From the NCBI RefSeq assembly GCF_014282005.1, contig NZ_JACFTD010000023.1, positions 1 through 40,685 of the forward strand: a stretch of 40,685 nt of DNA. The letters run 5' to 3'. Under the pieces are notes generated by a model, which worked only from the letters and a program-made list of their open reading frames with translations, did no database searches and was not told where the DNA came from. Positions 16,089-23,726 of the stretch are shown one piece after another. Made by a program: the position numbers and the translations under genes. Source of the DNA: Sporosarcina sp. BP05. GTDB taxonomy: Bacteria > Bacillota > Bacilli > Bacillales_A > Planococcaceae. Positions within the stretch are counted from its first letter, which is position 1; the number at the start of each line of letters is the position of its first letter.

Positions 16089-17345
16089 ATGGATCGTCAT
16101 GAGCAGATTGAAAAAAGTGTGTTAGGAACGATGCTCTCGGAGAATTATTTAATCGTTGATAGTGATGTTAAAAAAGATTTTTTCATCAGTCAAATTCACA
16201 AAAATATATTTGGGTGCATGCAGTCGTTACTGGCAAAAAAACGTCCCGTCGACTTTGTGACGCTACTGACGATGATGGAGCCCGTGGAACTGGGCGGCGC
16301 AAATTACTTGGCTGAACTGGCGCATTTTGCGAGCCCGACGAAGTTTGACCGCTATGTTGACATGATGCGCGAGGCGTGGAAAAACCGTGAAAAAAACAAG
16401 ATCCTTATACAGGCAAAAGAGGGGGATTGGGAAATTGGGTCAATTCAACAAGCGTTTGAGGAGTTAGAAAAAGAAGGCAGCGCAGGACAGGGTGCGAGCA
16501 TTAAAATGGATTTGGTACGGATGGGCGAAAGGCCTTATGAAGAAATGCAGCATATACCTGGTGTGCCGACTGGATTGCATGACGTGGACAAATTGCTGGA
16601 CGGTTTTCAACCTGCCGAATTGATTGTCATCGCTGCCAGACCGTCGATGGGAAAGACTGATACGTTGAACCATTTCGCGCTCCATGCAGGATTAGCGGGG
16701 TATAAGCCGATTATTTTTTCGCTAGAGATGAGCAGAACGTCGATGATTGACCGGTTCATCGCGATAACGGGCGGCTATAACCGACTTCGTATGCGAAATC
16801 CTTACACGAATTTTACAGACAAGCAAAAATCGAATTGGCTCCCAACCCTCGCTAGATTGGACGAAGCGAATATTCATATTGATGACCGAGCCGGACTGAC
16901 AGTGTCTCAAATGCGTGCGGCGGCGAGAAAAATGATACATACGGAGCTGAAGCGAAAACCGATTATTTTCGTCGATTATTTGCAAATTATCCGTGGCGAC
17001 TCCCCAAGTTATAACCGAACTGAAGTCGTAGGGCAAATTAGCAATGATTTAAAGCAAATGGCAAAAGAATTTGACTGTCCCGTCGTTTGTCTATCCCAAC
17101 TAAACCGCGGTGTAGAAATCCGTGATAACAAACGCCCTGTCATGAGCGATTTACGCGACTCGGGTAATATTGAACAAGATGCGGATGTGATTGGTTTTTT
17201 ATACCGCGACGATTACTACAACAAAGAAACTGACAAGCCGGGCCTGTTAGAAATAAATATATTAAAACATCGCAATGGCCCCACAGGAACAACAACTGTA
17301 CGTTATGTGAAAGAAACGGGCATTCTCCATAATATCGATTGGTAA
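16089..17345 (+). CDS. DnaB-like replicative helicase, phage type
   Basis: 418 residues, shorter than the usual ~450. The N-terminal DnaB domain opens EQIEKSVLGTMLSENYLI. The RecA-like C-terminal domain has Walker A ARPSMGKT at residues 183-190, Walker B IIFVDYLQII near 290, and the arginine-finger region DLRDSGNIEQDADVIGFLYR. It is predicted to be a hexameric 5'-3' DNA helicase. A DnaB gene here, paired with a DnaD-like gene and far from any origin or ribosomal-gene context, is likely a second copy of phage or integrative origin. All the main motifs are intact. Confidence 0.86.
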   Translation: MDRHEQIEKSVLGTMLSENYLIVDSDVKKDFFISQIHKNIFGCMQSLLAKKRPVDFVTLLTMMEPVELGGANYLAELAHFASPTKFDRYVDMMREAWKNREKNKILIQAKEGDWEIGSIQQAFEELEKEGSAGQGASIKMDLVRMGERPYEEMQHIPGVPTGLHDVDKLLDGFQPAELIVIAARPSMGKTDTLNHFALHAGLAGYKPIIFSLEMSRTSMIDRFIAITGGYNRLRMRNPYTNFTDKQKSNWLPTLARLDEANIHIDDRAGLTVSQMRAAARKMIHTELKRKPIIFVDYLQIIRGDSPSYNRTEVVGQISNDLKQMAKEFDCPVVCLSQLNRGVEIRDNKRPVMSDLRDSGNIEQDADVIGFLYRDDYYNKETDKPGLLEINILKHRNGPTGTTTVRYVKETGILHNIDW

Positions 17346-17348
17346 AAA

Positions 17349-17592
17349 ACAAAAGCGTAGGGCGCCGTCTAGCCCCGACAGGCATAAGTCAACCCAACGA
17401 CGTGGCGGTTTTTGCCACACAGCTGGGTTGCTTATGACTCAAGGGGCTGGCGCCCGGAGCCTAGACGACAACAAAAGCGCAGGGCGCCGTCTAGCCCCGA
17501 CAGGCATAAGTCGACCCAACGACGTGGCGGTTTTTGCCACATAGCTGGGTTGCTTATGACTCAAGGGGCTGGCGCCCGGAGCCTAGACGACA
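17349..17592. repeat. Two tandem 122-bp palindromic (REP-like) repeats
   Basis: Units start at 17349 and 17471 and differ at only a few bases. Each folds on itself: GGGCGCCG with CTGGCGCCC, CTAGCCCC with GGGGCT, GCATAAGTC with GCTTATGAC, AACCCAAC with GGGTTG, and GTGGC with GCCAC around gtttttg. GTCTAG/CTAGACGAC occur at the outer ends. The unit resembles GC-rich repeats scattered in many Bacillaceae genomes. The position directly after the DnaB-like stop would also stop transcription. Confidence 0.85.
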
Positions 17593-17660
17593 AATCATTT
17601 TATACAAACTTGCTCAAAGTACGAGATTTTATAATTTCCTAGGTAAAGTGAAAGGATGGC

Positions 17661-18134
17661 GTGAATATGGTATCTGTGCAAGAAGTATTTCTGTTGGCGA
17701 TTGAAATGGACATGGTGCACTTGGCACATCGGATTTTTTGGGCAATTACCGAGGGGAAAGTAAAAGTGGAGGAAGATTCCGGGCGACTGGATGCCATCGA
17801 CTATGACGACGAGGCGATTTCGAAAATGGTTGCACGAAATCAGTTACGTATTGGCAAGATTAAGCTGTATGTTGCCGAAACAACAATGCCCGATCGTTTC
17901 GCATTTTATTATAGTGAAAATGTTTTGGAAGCCCATGCACTCCACCAGGACATGTTCCGAGAGAAACCAAAACGATTGACGAATGCCTCCCATTTAATGA
18001 CGAAGCTTTTTCATTTCGATGAAACGGATGCTGCGAATATATTATACTTCCACCGCAACAAAGTGGTCGCTTATCCGTATTACTTAGGACATGCCAGGGC
18101 GGGGGAGCGGGTGTTGGCGCGGATGCGGGCCTGA
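17661..18134 (+). CDS. Protein of unknown function
   Basis: 157 residues, no family recognised, no membrane segment and no signal peptide. The composition is ordinary, with a histidine- and tyrosine-rich C-terminal half (YYLGHARAGERVLARMRA at the end). The start is uncertain: GTG 17661 is four bases after aaagga, ATG 17667 is ten bases after. It follows the replication-like module after the tandem repeats and may be cargo of the same acquired segment, though nothing in the sequence proves this. Confidence 0.6.
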   Translation: MNMVSVQEVFLLAIEMDMVHLAHRIFWAITEGKVKVEEDSGRLDAIDYDDEAISKMVARNQLRIGKIKLYVAETTMPDRFAFYYSENVLEAHALHQDMFREKPKRLTNASHLMTKLFHFDETDAANILYFHRNKVVAYPYYLGHARAGERVLARMRA

Positions 18135-18259
18135 GTGTGGTAACAAGACTAAAAATTTCGATTATTATCTATGGTAAAAGTGAAACGTTTTGTCATTCGA
18201 TACGTATTAGAGATAACGGGTTTAACTGAAAAGGGTCTTTTAGTACGAGGAGGGATTCA

Positions 18260-18763
18260 ATGAGACAGTTGTATATCAAACAAAAGGTATTTAGTCTGAG
18301 CGGCAAGTTTTCGGTGAAGGATACAGAAGAGAATGAAGTGTATTTCGTAGAAGGGAGCGTCATGCAAATACCGAAGACGTTTTCGATTATGGATGCGGCT
18401 AGGCAGGAAGTGGCGATGATCACGAAAAAGACGTTTAGTTTCCTACCGACTTTTTTTGTCGACGTACACGGCCAAGAAACGGTAATGATAAAAAAGGAAT
18501 TTTCTTTTCTGAAAGCACGGTATTCAATTGACGCGGCAGGGATTGAAGTACAGGGAAATTGGTGGGATATGGATTTCGAAGTGTACCAACACGGGGAACT
18601 GATTGGGGCTGTCGGCAAGAAGTGGTTCACATGGGGCGATAGCTACCAGTTGGAAATTCTAGATGATGAGATGGAAACACTTCTCGTTGCCCTCGTTGTG
18701 GCAATTGACTATGCAAAAGCAGCCCAGTCTGCTGCTGGTGGGGCGGCTGGAGGAGGGGCGTAA
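18260..18763 (+). CDS. LURP-one-related family protein (YxjI-like)
   Basis: 167 residues. The start MRQLYIKQKVFSLSGKFSVKD (quoted in part) and the GQETVMIKKEFSFLKARYSI segment match the YxjI/LURP-one (Tubby-like) fold. NWWDMDFEVYQHGELIGAVGKKWFT-type strands follow, and the end is an alanine/glycine-rich tail (AAGGAAGGGA). The fold resembles phospholipid scramblases and tubby domains; the bacterial role is unknown. The start has aggaggg just upstream. Confidence 0.85.
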   Translation: MRQLYIKQKVFSLSGKFSVKDTEENEVYFVEGSVMQIPKTFSIMDAARQEVAMITKKTFSFLPTFFVDVHGQETVMIKKEFSFLKARYSIDAAGIEVQGNWWDMDFEVYQHGELIGAVGKKWFTWGDSYQLEILDDEMETLLVALVVAIDYAKAAQSAAGGAAGGGA

Positions 18764-18965
18764 CCAAAACCAGTCAAGTGTCATTCCGACAAACCCTCTG
18801 AACGTCATGAAGTTTAGTGAAGGGTGCTAGGTTTTTATTGAATGCTGAATTAATTTAGAACCTGGTACTCTAAACTCGATGTTGTAAGGTTGTCTATTTT
18901 ACGGTTGTCAAATAGTCAAAAGTATCACCTTATCAGTTATTATTTGCGCTTCAACTACATAACAC

Positions 18966-19002
18966 AAAAAGCACCCAAAACTAAAAGTTTTAGGTGCTTT
19001 TT
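18966..19002. terminator. Bidirectional intrinsic terminator
   Basis: AAAAAGCACC pairs with GGTGCTTTTT, with an inner AAAACT/AGTTTT stem. It lies between the LURP-one gene and the convergent cadA. Confidence 0.88.
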
Positions 19003-19089
19003 GACTCTATACTATTCAAATTTGCATGTGTGAAGAGAACTCAAATGCCAATTTACGCGACATCCATTTCGTTAAAGATAATAAATTTA

Positions 19090-21711
19090 CTAACTTTTGA
19101 CCTTTAATAGACGAAGTGCATTTAAAATAACAATCAGTGCCGCTCCAGTGTCACTTAATACAGCAACCCATAGTGTTAGCCAACCAGGAAAAATTAATAG
19201 TAAAGCTACTATTTTTACTATTATAGAAAACCAAATGTTTTGTTTGATAATAGATATTGCTTTTCGACTTAGCTTAATTGTATGTGGCAGTTTATCTAAG
19301 TTGTCAGCCATTAATACGATATCTGCAGTCTCCATTGCAGTATCTGTGCCAGCTCCGCCCATCGCTATCCCAAGGTTTGCAGTAGCTAGTGCAGGGGCAT
19401 CGTTTATTCCATCGCCAACCATGGCTACTCGATATCCTTCTTCTTGCAATTGTTTTATTGCATCTACTTTTTCTTCCGGTAATAGTTCAGAGAAATAGCG
19501 GTTCACGCCAGCTTCGAAAGCGATTGCTTTGGCTGTCCCTTCATTATCACCTGTAAGCATTATAATTTGCTTCACGCCTATTTTTTCTAAATTTGCGATT
19601 GCCATTTTAGTTGTTTTTCGAATCGTGTCTGAAACACAAATTATTCCTAAAATGTTTTCAACTGTCCCTATGATGACAATGGTTTTCCCTTCATTTTGCA
19701 GGCTTAGAATTTGTTCTAGGTGGTTAGTGATAGGGGTGCCGACCTCTTCAAATAGTTTTAAGTTTCCAGCAAAGTAGGGTACATTACCAATTGTCGCTTG
19801 AATTCCTTTTCCCGCACGGTTCTTAAACTGTGCACCGCTCTTCGCGTGAATGCTTTTAGCTTTCGCGTAATTCACTATTGTTTTAGCAATTGGGTGTGTA
19901 GAATATTCCTCTAAAGTTCGAGCGATAGATAACATGTTTTCTTCTGAATCATTAAAGACTAGCACATCAGTAACTTTTGGTTTTCCTTCGGTAAGTGTTC
20001 CAGTTTTGTCAAAGGCAATGGCATTAATAGAGCCAGCATTCTCTAAGAATGTTCCACCTTTGATAAGAACACCATTTTTAGCAGCATTTCCGAGGGCCGT
20101 AACAATTGCAACTGGAGTTGATATAACAAGTGCACAAGGACAGGCAATCACTAACAGCATTAATCCTTTATAAATATAGTCCTCCCAAGTACCAAAGCCG
20201 AATGAAGGGGGAATGAGTATCACCAAAAGGGCAAGTATGAATACAACAGGTGTATAAACTCGTGCGAACTTATCAATAAAAGCTTCCGTAGGAGCCTTTT
20301 TCTCTTGGGCTTCTTCAACTAAATGAATGATTTTTGAAATAGTTGTATCTTCTATTAGTTTTGTCACCTTAACGCTCAGCGATCCGTGTTCATTTATGGA
20401 ACCGGCATACACGAAACTACCCTTTACTTTATCAACGGGGATGGATTCTCCTGTTATAGCCGCTTGATTGACACTGGATTCGCCTTCTATTACATCCCCG
20501 TCTAGAGGGATTCTATCTCCGGGCTTCACTACAATCACGTCATTAATTGATACATCTTCAACAGGCTTTTTGATTAATTCGTTTCCAATTTTAACCCAAG
20601 CTTCCGGTGGGGATAATTCCATAAGCCCACGAATCGATTTTCGTGTTTTTTCGATGGCACGATTTTGCAAATTAAGACCTAATGAAAATAGCCATACAAC
20701 AGTGGCACCTTCAAGCCATTCGCCAAGAAACGCAGCTCCGATTGCAGCAGCTGACATGAGTACGTTCATATCTAACGAGCGGCTTCTAATCGCATAATAA
20801 GCACTTTTTACAGGTTTATATCCGCTTATAATCATTGCAACTGCATACATTGTTATCGTTAGATAAGGAGAAATTCCCGTGTAAGATCCGATAAATCCTA
20901 GCGCAATTAATATACCTGAAAAAATGACAGCCCCATTCTGATTACTAGAACGTGTGGAGGAAGACGTCAGCTTATTGTTAGTGATGAGTGACGCTTTAAA
21001 TCCAGCTTTAGCTACTTCGTTAATAATGTCGTCTGGGCTATTTTCGTGTTCAATTTTCATTTTGCCCGTTGAAAAATTCACCTGAACGTATTTGACAGTA
21101 GGAAGATTATTTAGGTGGTTTTCAATTGTTAGGGCGCAAGATCCACAATCCATGCCATCAATAAAATAAGTCTTCAGGTTGCTATTAACTTTTATAGGCT
21201 CAATTTCAAAACCAAGTTTTTTCATTTGTTTTTGGATGAATTCAAATTCAAGTTCATCAGTCGAACTAACCTGCATTTTTCCTGTACTATAGTTGACGTT
21301 CACTTCATTGATATTTTTTTGGCTGATTAAACTTTTTTCGATCGTTACCGCACAGGCTGGACAATCCATTCCATAAACTCGAAATTCCTCTTTCGATCCT
21401 TTATTGAATTTCACGTTAACCGGATGTAGAACTTCTTTTGTATTAGTGCAACAATCGACTGAAACAATCGAAATTTTATCAAGTTCTTTACCGCCGCAGC
21501 AAGCCTCTACTATAGTGTTTTCCTCCATAATCATCGAACTTTTGTTACAACATTCATCTTCGACTACTTTATCTATAGTGTTACTGCTACAATAATTTGT
21601 CATATCACCCTGCTTTGTTTCAATTTGAGTTGCTTGGTTGCTACTGCAGCAGGTTGTTTGTTCCACTATTTTTTTGGGGGCTGCTTTGGTCGAACAGCAT
21701 TTTTCATCCAT
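19090..21711 (-). CDS. cadA: Heavy-metal P1B-type ATPase CadA with Cys-Cys-rich N-terminal extension
   Basis: 873 residues from the preferred ATG 21711 (aggaag seven bases upstream). Two heavy-metal-associated domains have GMDCPAC (114-120) and GMDCGSC (186-192). The transport motif CPC is at 524-526, the phosphorylation motif DKTGTLT starts at 568, and an HP locus (THPIAKT) and GDGINDAPALA are present. It should export Cd2+, Zn2+ or Pb2+ across the membrane. The first ~95 residues are unusual: six cysteine clusters (Cys5-6, 21-22, 41, 54-55, 71-72, 87-88) about 16 residues apart, each followed by S/N/G/T-rich sequence. The cadC-like regulator is 12 bases upstream, so the two form an operon. 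Confidence 0.95.
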   Translation of the reverse strand: MDEKCCSTKAAPKKIVEQTTCCSSNQATQIETKQGDMTNYCSSNTIDKVVEDECCNKSSMIMEENTIVEACCGGKELDKISIVSVDCCTNTKEVLHPVNVKFNKGSKEEFRVYGMDCPACAVTIEKSLISQKNINEVNVNYSTGKMQVSSTDELEFEFIQKQMKKLGFEIEPIKVNSNLKTYFIDGMDCGSCALTIENHLNNLPTVKYVQVNFSTGKMKIEHENSPDDIINEVAKAGFKASLITNNKLTSSSTRSSNQNGAVIFSGILIALGFIGSYTGISPYLTITMYAVAMIISGYKPVKSAYYAIRSRSLDMNVLMSAAAIGAAFLGEWLEGATVVWLFSLGLNLQNRAIEKTRKSIRGLMELSPPEAWVKIGNELIKKPVEDVSINDVIVVKPGDRIPLDGDVIEGESSVNQAAITGESIPVDKVKGSFVYAGSINEHGSLSVKVTKLIEDTTISKIIHLVEEAQEKKAPTEAFIDKFARVYTPVVFILALLVILIPPSFGFGTWEDYIYKGLMLLVIACPCALVISTPVAIVTALGNAAKNGVLIKGGTFLENAGSINAIAFDKTGTLTEGKPKVTDVLVFNDSEENMLSIARTLEEYSTHPIAKTIVNYAKAKSIHAKSGAQFKNRAGKGIQATIGNVPYFAGNLKLFEEVGTPITNHLEQILSLQNEGKTIVIIGTVENILGIICVSDTIRKTTKMAIANLEKIGVKQIIMLTGDNEGTAKAIAFEAGVNRYFSELLPEEKVDAIKQLQEEGYRVAMVGDGINDAPALATANLGIAMGGAGTDTAMETADIVLMADNLDKLPHTIKLSRKAISIIKQNIWFSIIVKIVALLLIFPGWLTLWVAVLSDTGAALIVILNALRLLKVKS

Positions 21712-21723
21712 ATTCAGCACTTC

Positions 21724-22044
21724 CTAACTTATATGATTATCACAACAAGCAACATTGTCTTCAATTTGATTAAGTACATTATCAAATGTGTCTAACAACT
21801 CTTTAATTTGCTGATTACGCAACCCGTAGTAGACGTATTTTCCCTCAGGCCTTCCTACAATGATCCCACAACCTCTGAGACAGGCTAAGTGCTGCGAAAT
21901 ATTTGACTGATTACCTTCTATACTTTCAACAATTTGTGATACAGTCTTTTCCTCATATTTGATGCATTCTAATATTTGTACCCTTGTTTTATCTCCGAAC
22001 GCACGTAAAAACTTCACTTTAAGATCTAAATCTGTCTGAATCAT
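21724..22044 (-). CDS. ArsR/SmtB-family metal sensor, CmtR-like
   Basis: 106 residues, winged helix. Metal-site cysteines sit in the recognition helix: Cys55 and Cys59 in HLACLRGCGII, plus Cys100-Cys101 near the C-terminus (NVACCDNH). This is the layout of CmtR (Cd/Pb sensor with Cys57, Cys61, Cys102), not of the CadC ELCVC type. It should repress its own operon with cadA until Cd2+ or Pb2+ binds. A good ribosome binding site (aaaggagag) lies upstream and operator 1 begins 15 bases before the start. Confidence 0.88.
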   Translation of the reverse strand: MIQTDLDLKVKFLRAFGDKTRVQILECIKYEEKTVSQIVESIEGNQSNISQHLACLRGCGIIVGRPEGKYVYYGLRNQQIKELLDTFDNVLNQIEDNVACCDNHIS

Positions 22045-22058
22045 GATATCTCTCCTTT

Positions 22059-22080
22059 CATATTAGACAACACTAATATG
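22059..22080. promoter_or_regulatory. Operator 1 for the CmtR-like repressor
   Basis: CATATTAG and CTAATATG are perfect inverted halves around acaaca. The site is placed between the start of the sensor gene and its promoter region. Confidence 0.75.
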
Positions 22081-22092
22081 TTTTGTTATTAT

Positions 22093-22114
22093 CATATTAG
22101 CAACAGCTAATATG
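22093..22114. promoter_or_regulatory. Operator 2 for the CmtR-like repressor
   Basis: The same halves CATATTAG/CTAATATG, around caacag. The centre is 34 bases from operator 1. It overlaps a TAATAT -10 hexamer (22108-22113) with a TGTTAT -35-like hexamer 18 bases upstream that would drive bdbD, so the divergent disulfide genes should be under the same control. Confidence 0.72.
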
Positions 22115-22164
22115 TGTGTCAAATTTATGAATTGAGTAGAAAAATAATAGAGAAGAGGTATTTG

Positions 22165-22839
22165 ATGAAACAGAATAAGAATTCAAATATGAAATTTGTA
22201 GTTGTATTAACGCTCGTGGTAGTCGTAATATTGGCCGCAGTCGCTGTATTTAGCAATAAACAGGAATCCTTGCCAACAGAAATAAAGCAAGTCGATGTCA
22301 CTGGGCAGCCCTCACGAGGGGAAAAGGATGCTCCTGTAACGGTTGTTGAATTCGGTGATTTTAAATGCCCTGCATGTAAAGCGTGGGGCGAAATGATTTA
22401 TCCGAAATTAGTTAATGATTATATCGAAACAGGTAAAGTGAAATTTTCATTCGTGAACGTATTATTCCACGGTAAAGAATCGACTTTAGCGTCAATTGCT
22501 GCTGAATCTGTTTATGAGCGGAACCCTGATGCGTATTGGAACTTCCATCAAGCACTGTTTGATGCACAGCCAGTTGAAAACCATGATGGGCCATGGATAA
22601 CTCCGGAAAAAGTTCTTGAAATTGCAAGCGGTTTTCCTGAGATTGATCAAAAATTGTTAAAAGAAGATATGGAACAGGAAGCGACTATGGAAAGCGTTGA
22701 AATTGATAAAGATTTAGTAAGTGAAGCCGGAGTTTCATTGACTCCGACCATTGTAATTAACGGGAGAATGATGGAGGATCCCTTTAATTATGAAGCCATT
22801 AAGTCAGCAATAGAACAAGAGATTAAGGACAAAGACTAA
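22165..22839 (+). CDS. bdbD: Thiol-disulfide oxidoreductase BdbD-like (DsbA family)
   Basis: 224 residues. An N-terminal membrane anchor (about residues 10-29) is followed by a thioredoxin-fold DsbA domain with the active site Cys68-Pro-Ala-Cys71 (FGDFKCPACKAW) and a cis-proline loop SLTPTIVI near the C-terminus. It introduces disulfides into exported proteins and is re-oxidised by BdbC. ATG 22165 has agaagagg seven bases upstream. It overlaps bdbC by one base. In Bacillus subtilis bdbCD also lies beside cadA, so the linkage is conserved. Confidence 0.92.
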   Translation: MKQNKNSNMKFVVVLTLVVVVILAAVAVFSNKQESLPTEIKQVDVTGQPSRGEKDAPVTVVEFGDFKCPACKAWGEMIYPKLVNDYIETGKVKFSFVNVLFHGKESTLASIAAESVYERNPDAYWNFHQALFDAQPVENHDGPWITPEKVLEIASGFPEIDQKLLKEDMEQEATMESVEIDKDLVSEAGVSLTPTIVINGRMMEDPFNYEAIKSAIEQEIKDKD

Positions 22840-23282
22840 TGGTGGGGTCTAAAAGAACGGAATCCAAACCGCAGGGACTTTTATTATATGGAGCTTGGGT
22901 TGTCTCATTAGTTGCAACGTTGGGGAGCTTGTACTTCAGTGAAATTAAAGGGTTTATTCCATGTGAGCTATGTTGGTATCAGCGGATTCTCATGTACCCA
23001 CTTACTTTGATAGTAGGGATTGGAACTTTTCAGAATGACAGTTCAGTTAAAAAGTTCGTGCTTCCGTTAGCACTTATTGGAGGAAGCATATCTTTCATGC
23101 ATTATTTAGAGCAGAAGATACCCGGCTTTGGAGGTATCAAGTCGTGCGTGAGTGGTGTACCTTGTAGCTCCCAATATATAAATTGGTTCGGGTTTATAAC
23201 AATACCATTTTTAGCATTAATAGCTTTTTTAATTATTGCTTGCTGTATGGTTTTTATAAAAACGAAGAAGCCAATTAAGTAA
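22839..23282 (+). CDS. bdbC: Quinone-linked disulfide oxidoreductase BdbC (DsbB family)
   Basis: 147 residues with four membrane segments. The redox pairs are Cys42-x2-Cys45 (PCELCWYQRI, the family signature) and Cys103/Cys109 (KSCVSGVPCSSQYI). It accepts electrons from BdbD and passes them to quinone. The start ATG shares its A with the bdbD stop (TAATG), so translation is coupled. Confidence 0.93.
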   Translation: MVGSKRTESKPQGLLLYGAWVVSLVATLGSLYFSEIKGFIPCELCWYQRILMYPLTLIVGIGTFQNDSSVKKFVLPLALIGGSISFMHYLEQKIPGFGGIKSCVSGVPCSSQYINWFGFITIPFLALIAFLIIACCMVFIKTKKPIK

Positions 23283-23466
23283 AGAACATTTCTAAAGAGG
23301 CTAAAGATTCGACTATAGTCATAACTTTGGGGTGACGGCAGGTACTGCAATAATTCGAAGGGTGTAAATTGTGTCAATGCCATGCCCCGTGTGTTCTTTT
23401 TTCCAATGCATTGACAACAAATTGTGCTTTCACGGTATCGAATGTACTTAATTAAGTCCAAAAGCT

Positions 23467-23503
23467 ACAACTACTGAAGATCATTTAGTAGTTGTATTTT
23501 TTT
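23467..23503 (+). terminator. Intrinsic terminator downstream of bdbC
   Basis: ACAACTACT pairs with AGTAGTTGT, followed by ATTTTTTT. It lies 185 bases after bdbC; nothing else is seen between. Confidence 0.82.
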
Positions 23504-23586
23504 ATTATACAAGTTTTTCGAAACATTCAATTAGTTTGTGGTGAATTTCATAAAAAACCCATATATATTCTGATATAAAAAAATCA

Positions 23587-23616
23587 TTGCACAATTCGGA
23601 AACCCTGTGTTAAAAT
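23587..23616 (+). promoter_or_regulatory. Sigma-A-type promoter of sstT
   Basis: TTGCAC (23587-23592), 18 bases, TAAAAT (23611-23616). Confidence 0.6.
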
Positions 23617-23621
23617 AAATT

Positions 23622-23700
23622 ATCAGTCTACTTGGAGGCGAAATAAGTACATACTGCCTCACTAGGGAGAAGTGACTGTACGTTTGTATCATAGGGGTTT
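23622..23700 (+). ncRNA. Candidate structured 5' leader of sstT
   Basis: CAGTCTACTT (23624-23633) pairs with AAGTGACTG (23670-23678) with one bulge. Inside it GAGGC (23635-23639) pairs with GCCTC (23656-23660) around a 16-base loop. The loop bases GTACA (23647-23651) could pair with TGTAC (23677-23681), competing with the outer stem. No terminator follows, so any control would be of translation. It matches no riboswitch class that I can name. Confidence 0.35.
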
Positions 23701-23726
23701 TAAGAAAATTATTTGGGGGTAGAATA

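Noticed and set aside
15309..18763. Intact prophage
   Set aside because: Only replication-type genes are present; there is no integrase, repressor, terminase or structural gene and no attachment-site repeats were found.
23282..23466. Small gene or RNA between bdbC and its terminator
   Set aside because: No frame with a ribosome binding site and no stable hairpin apart from the terminator.
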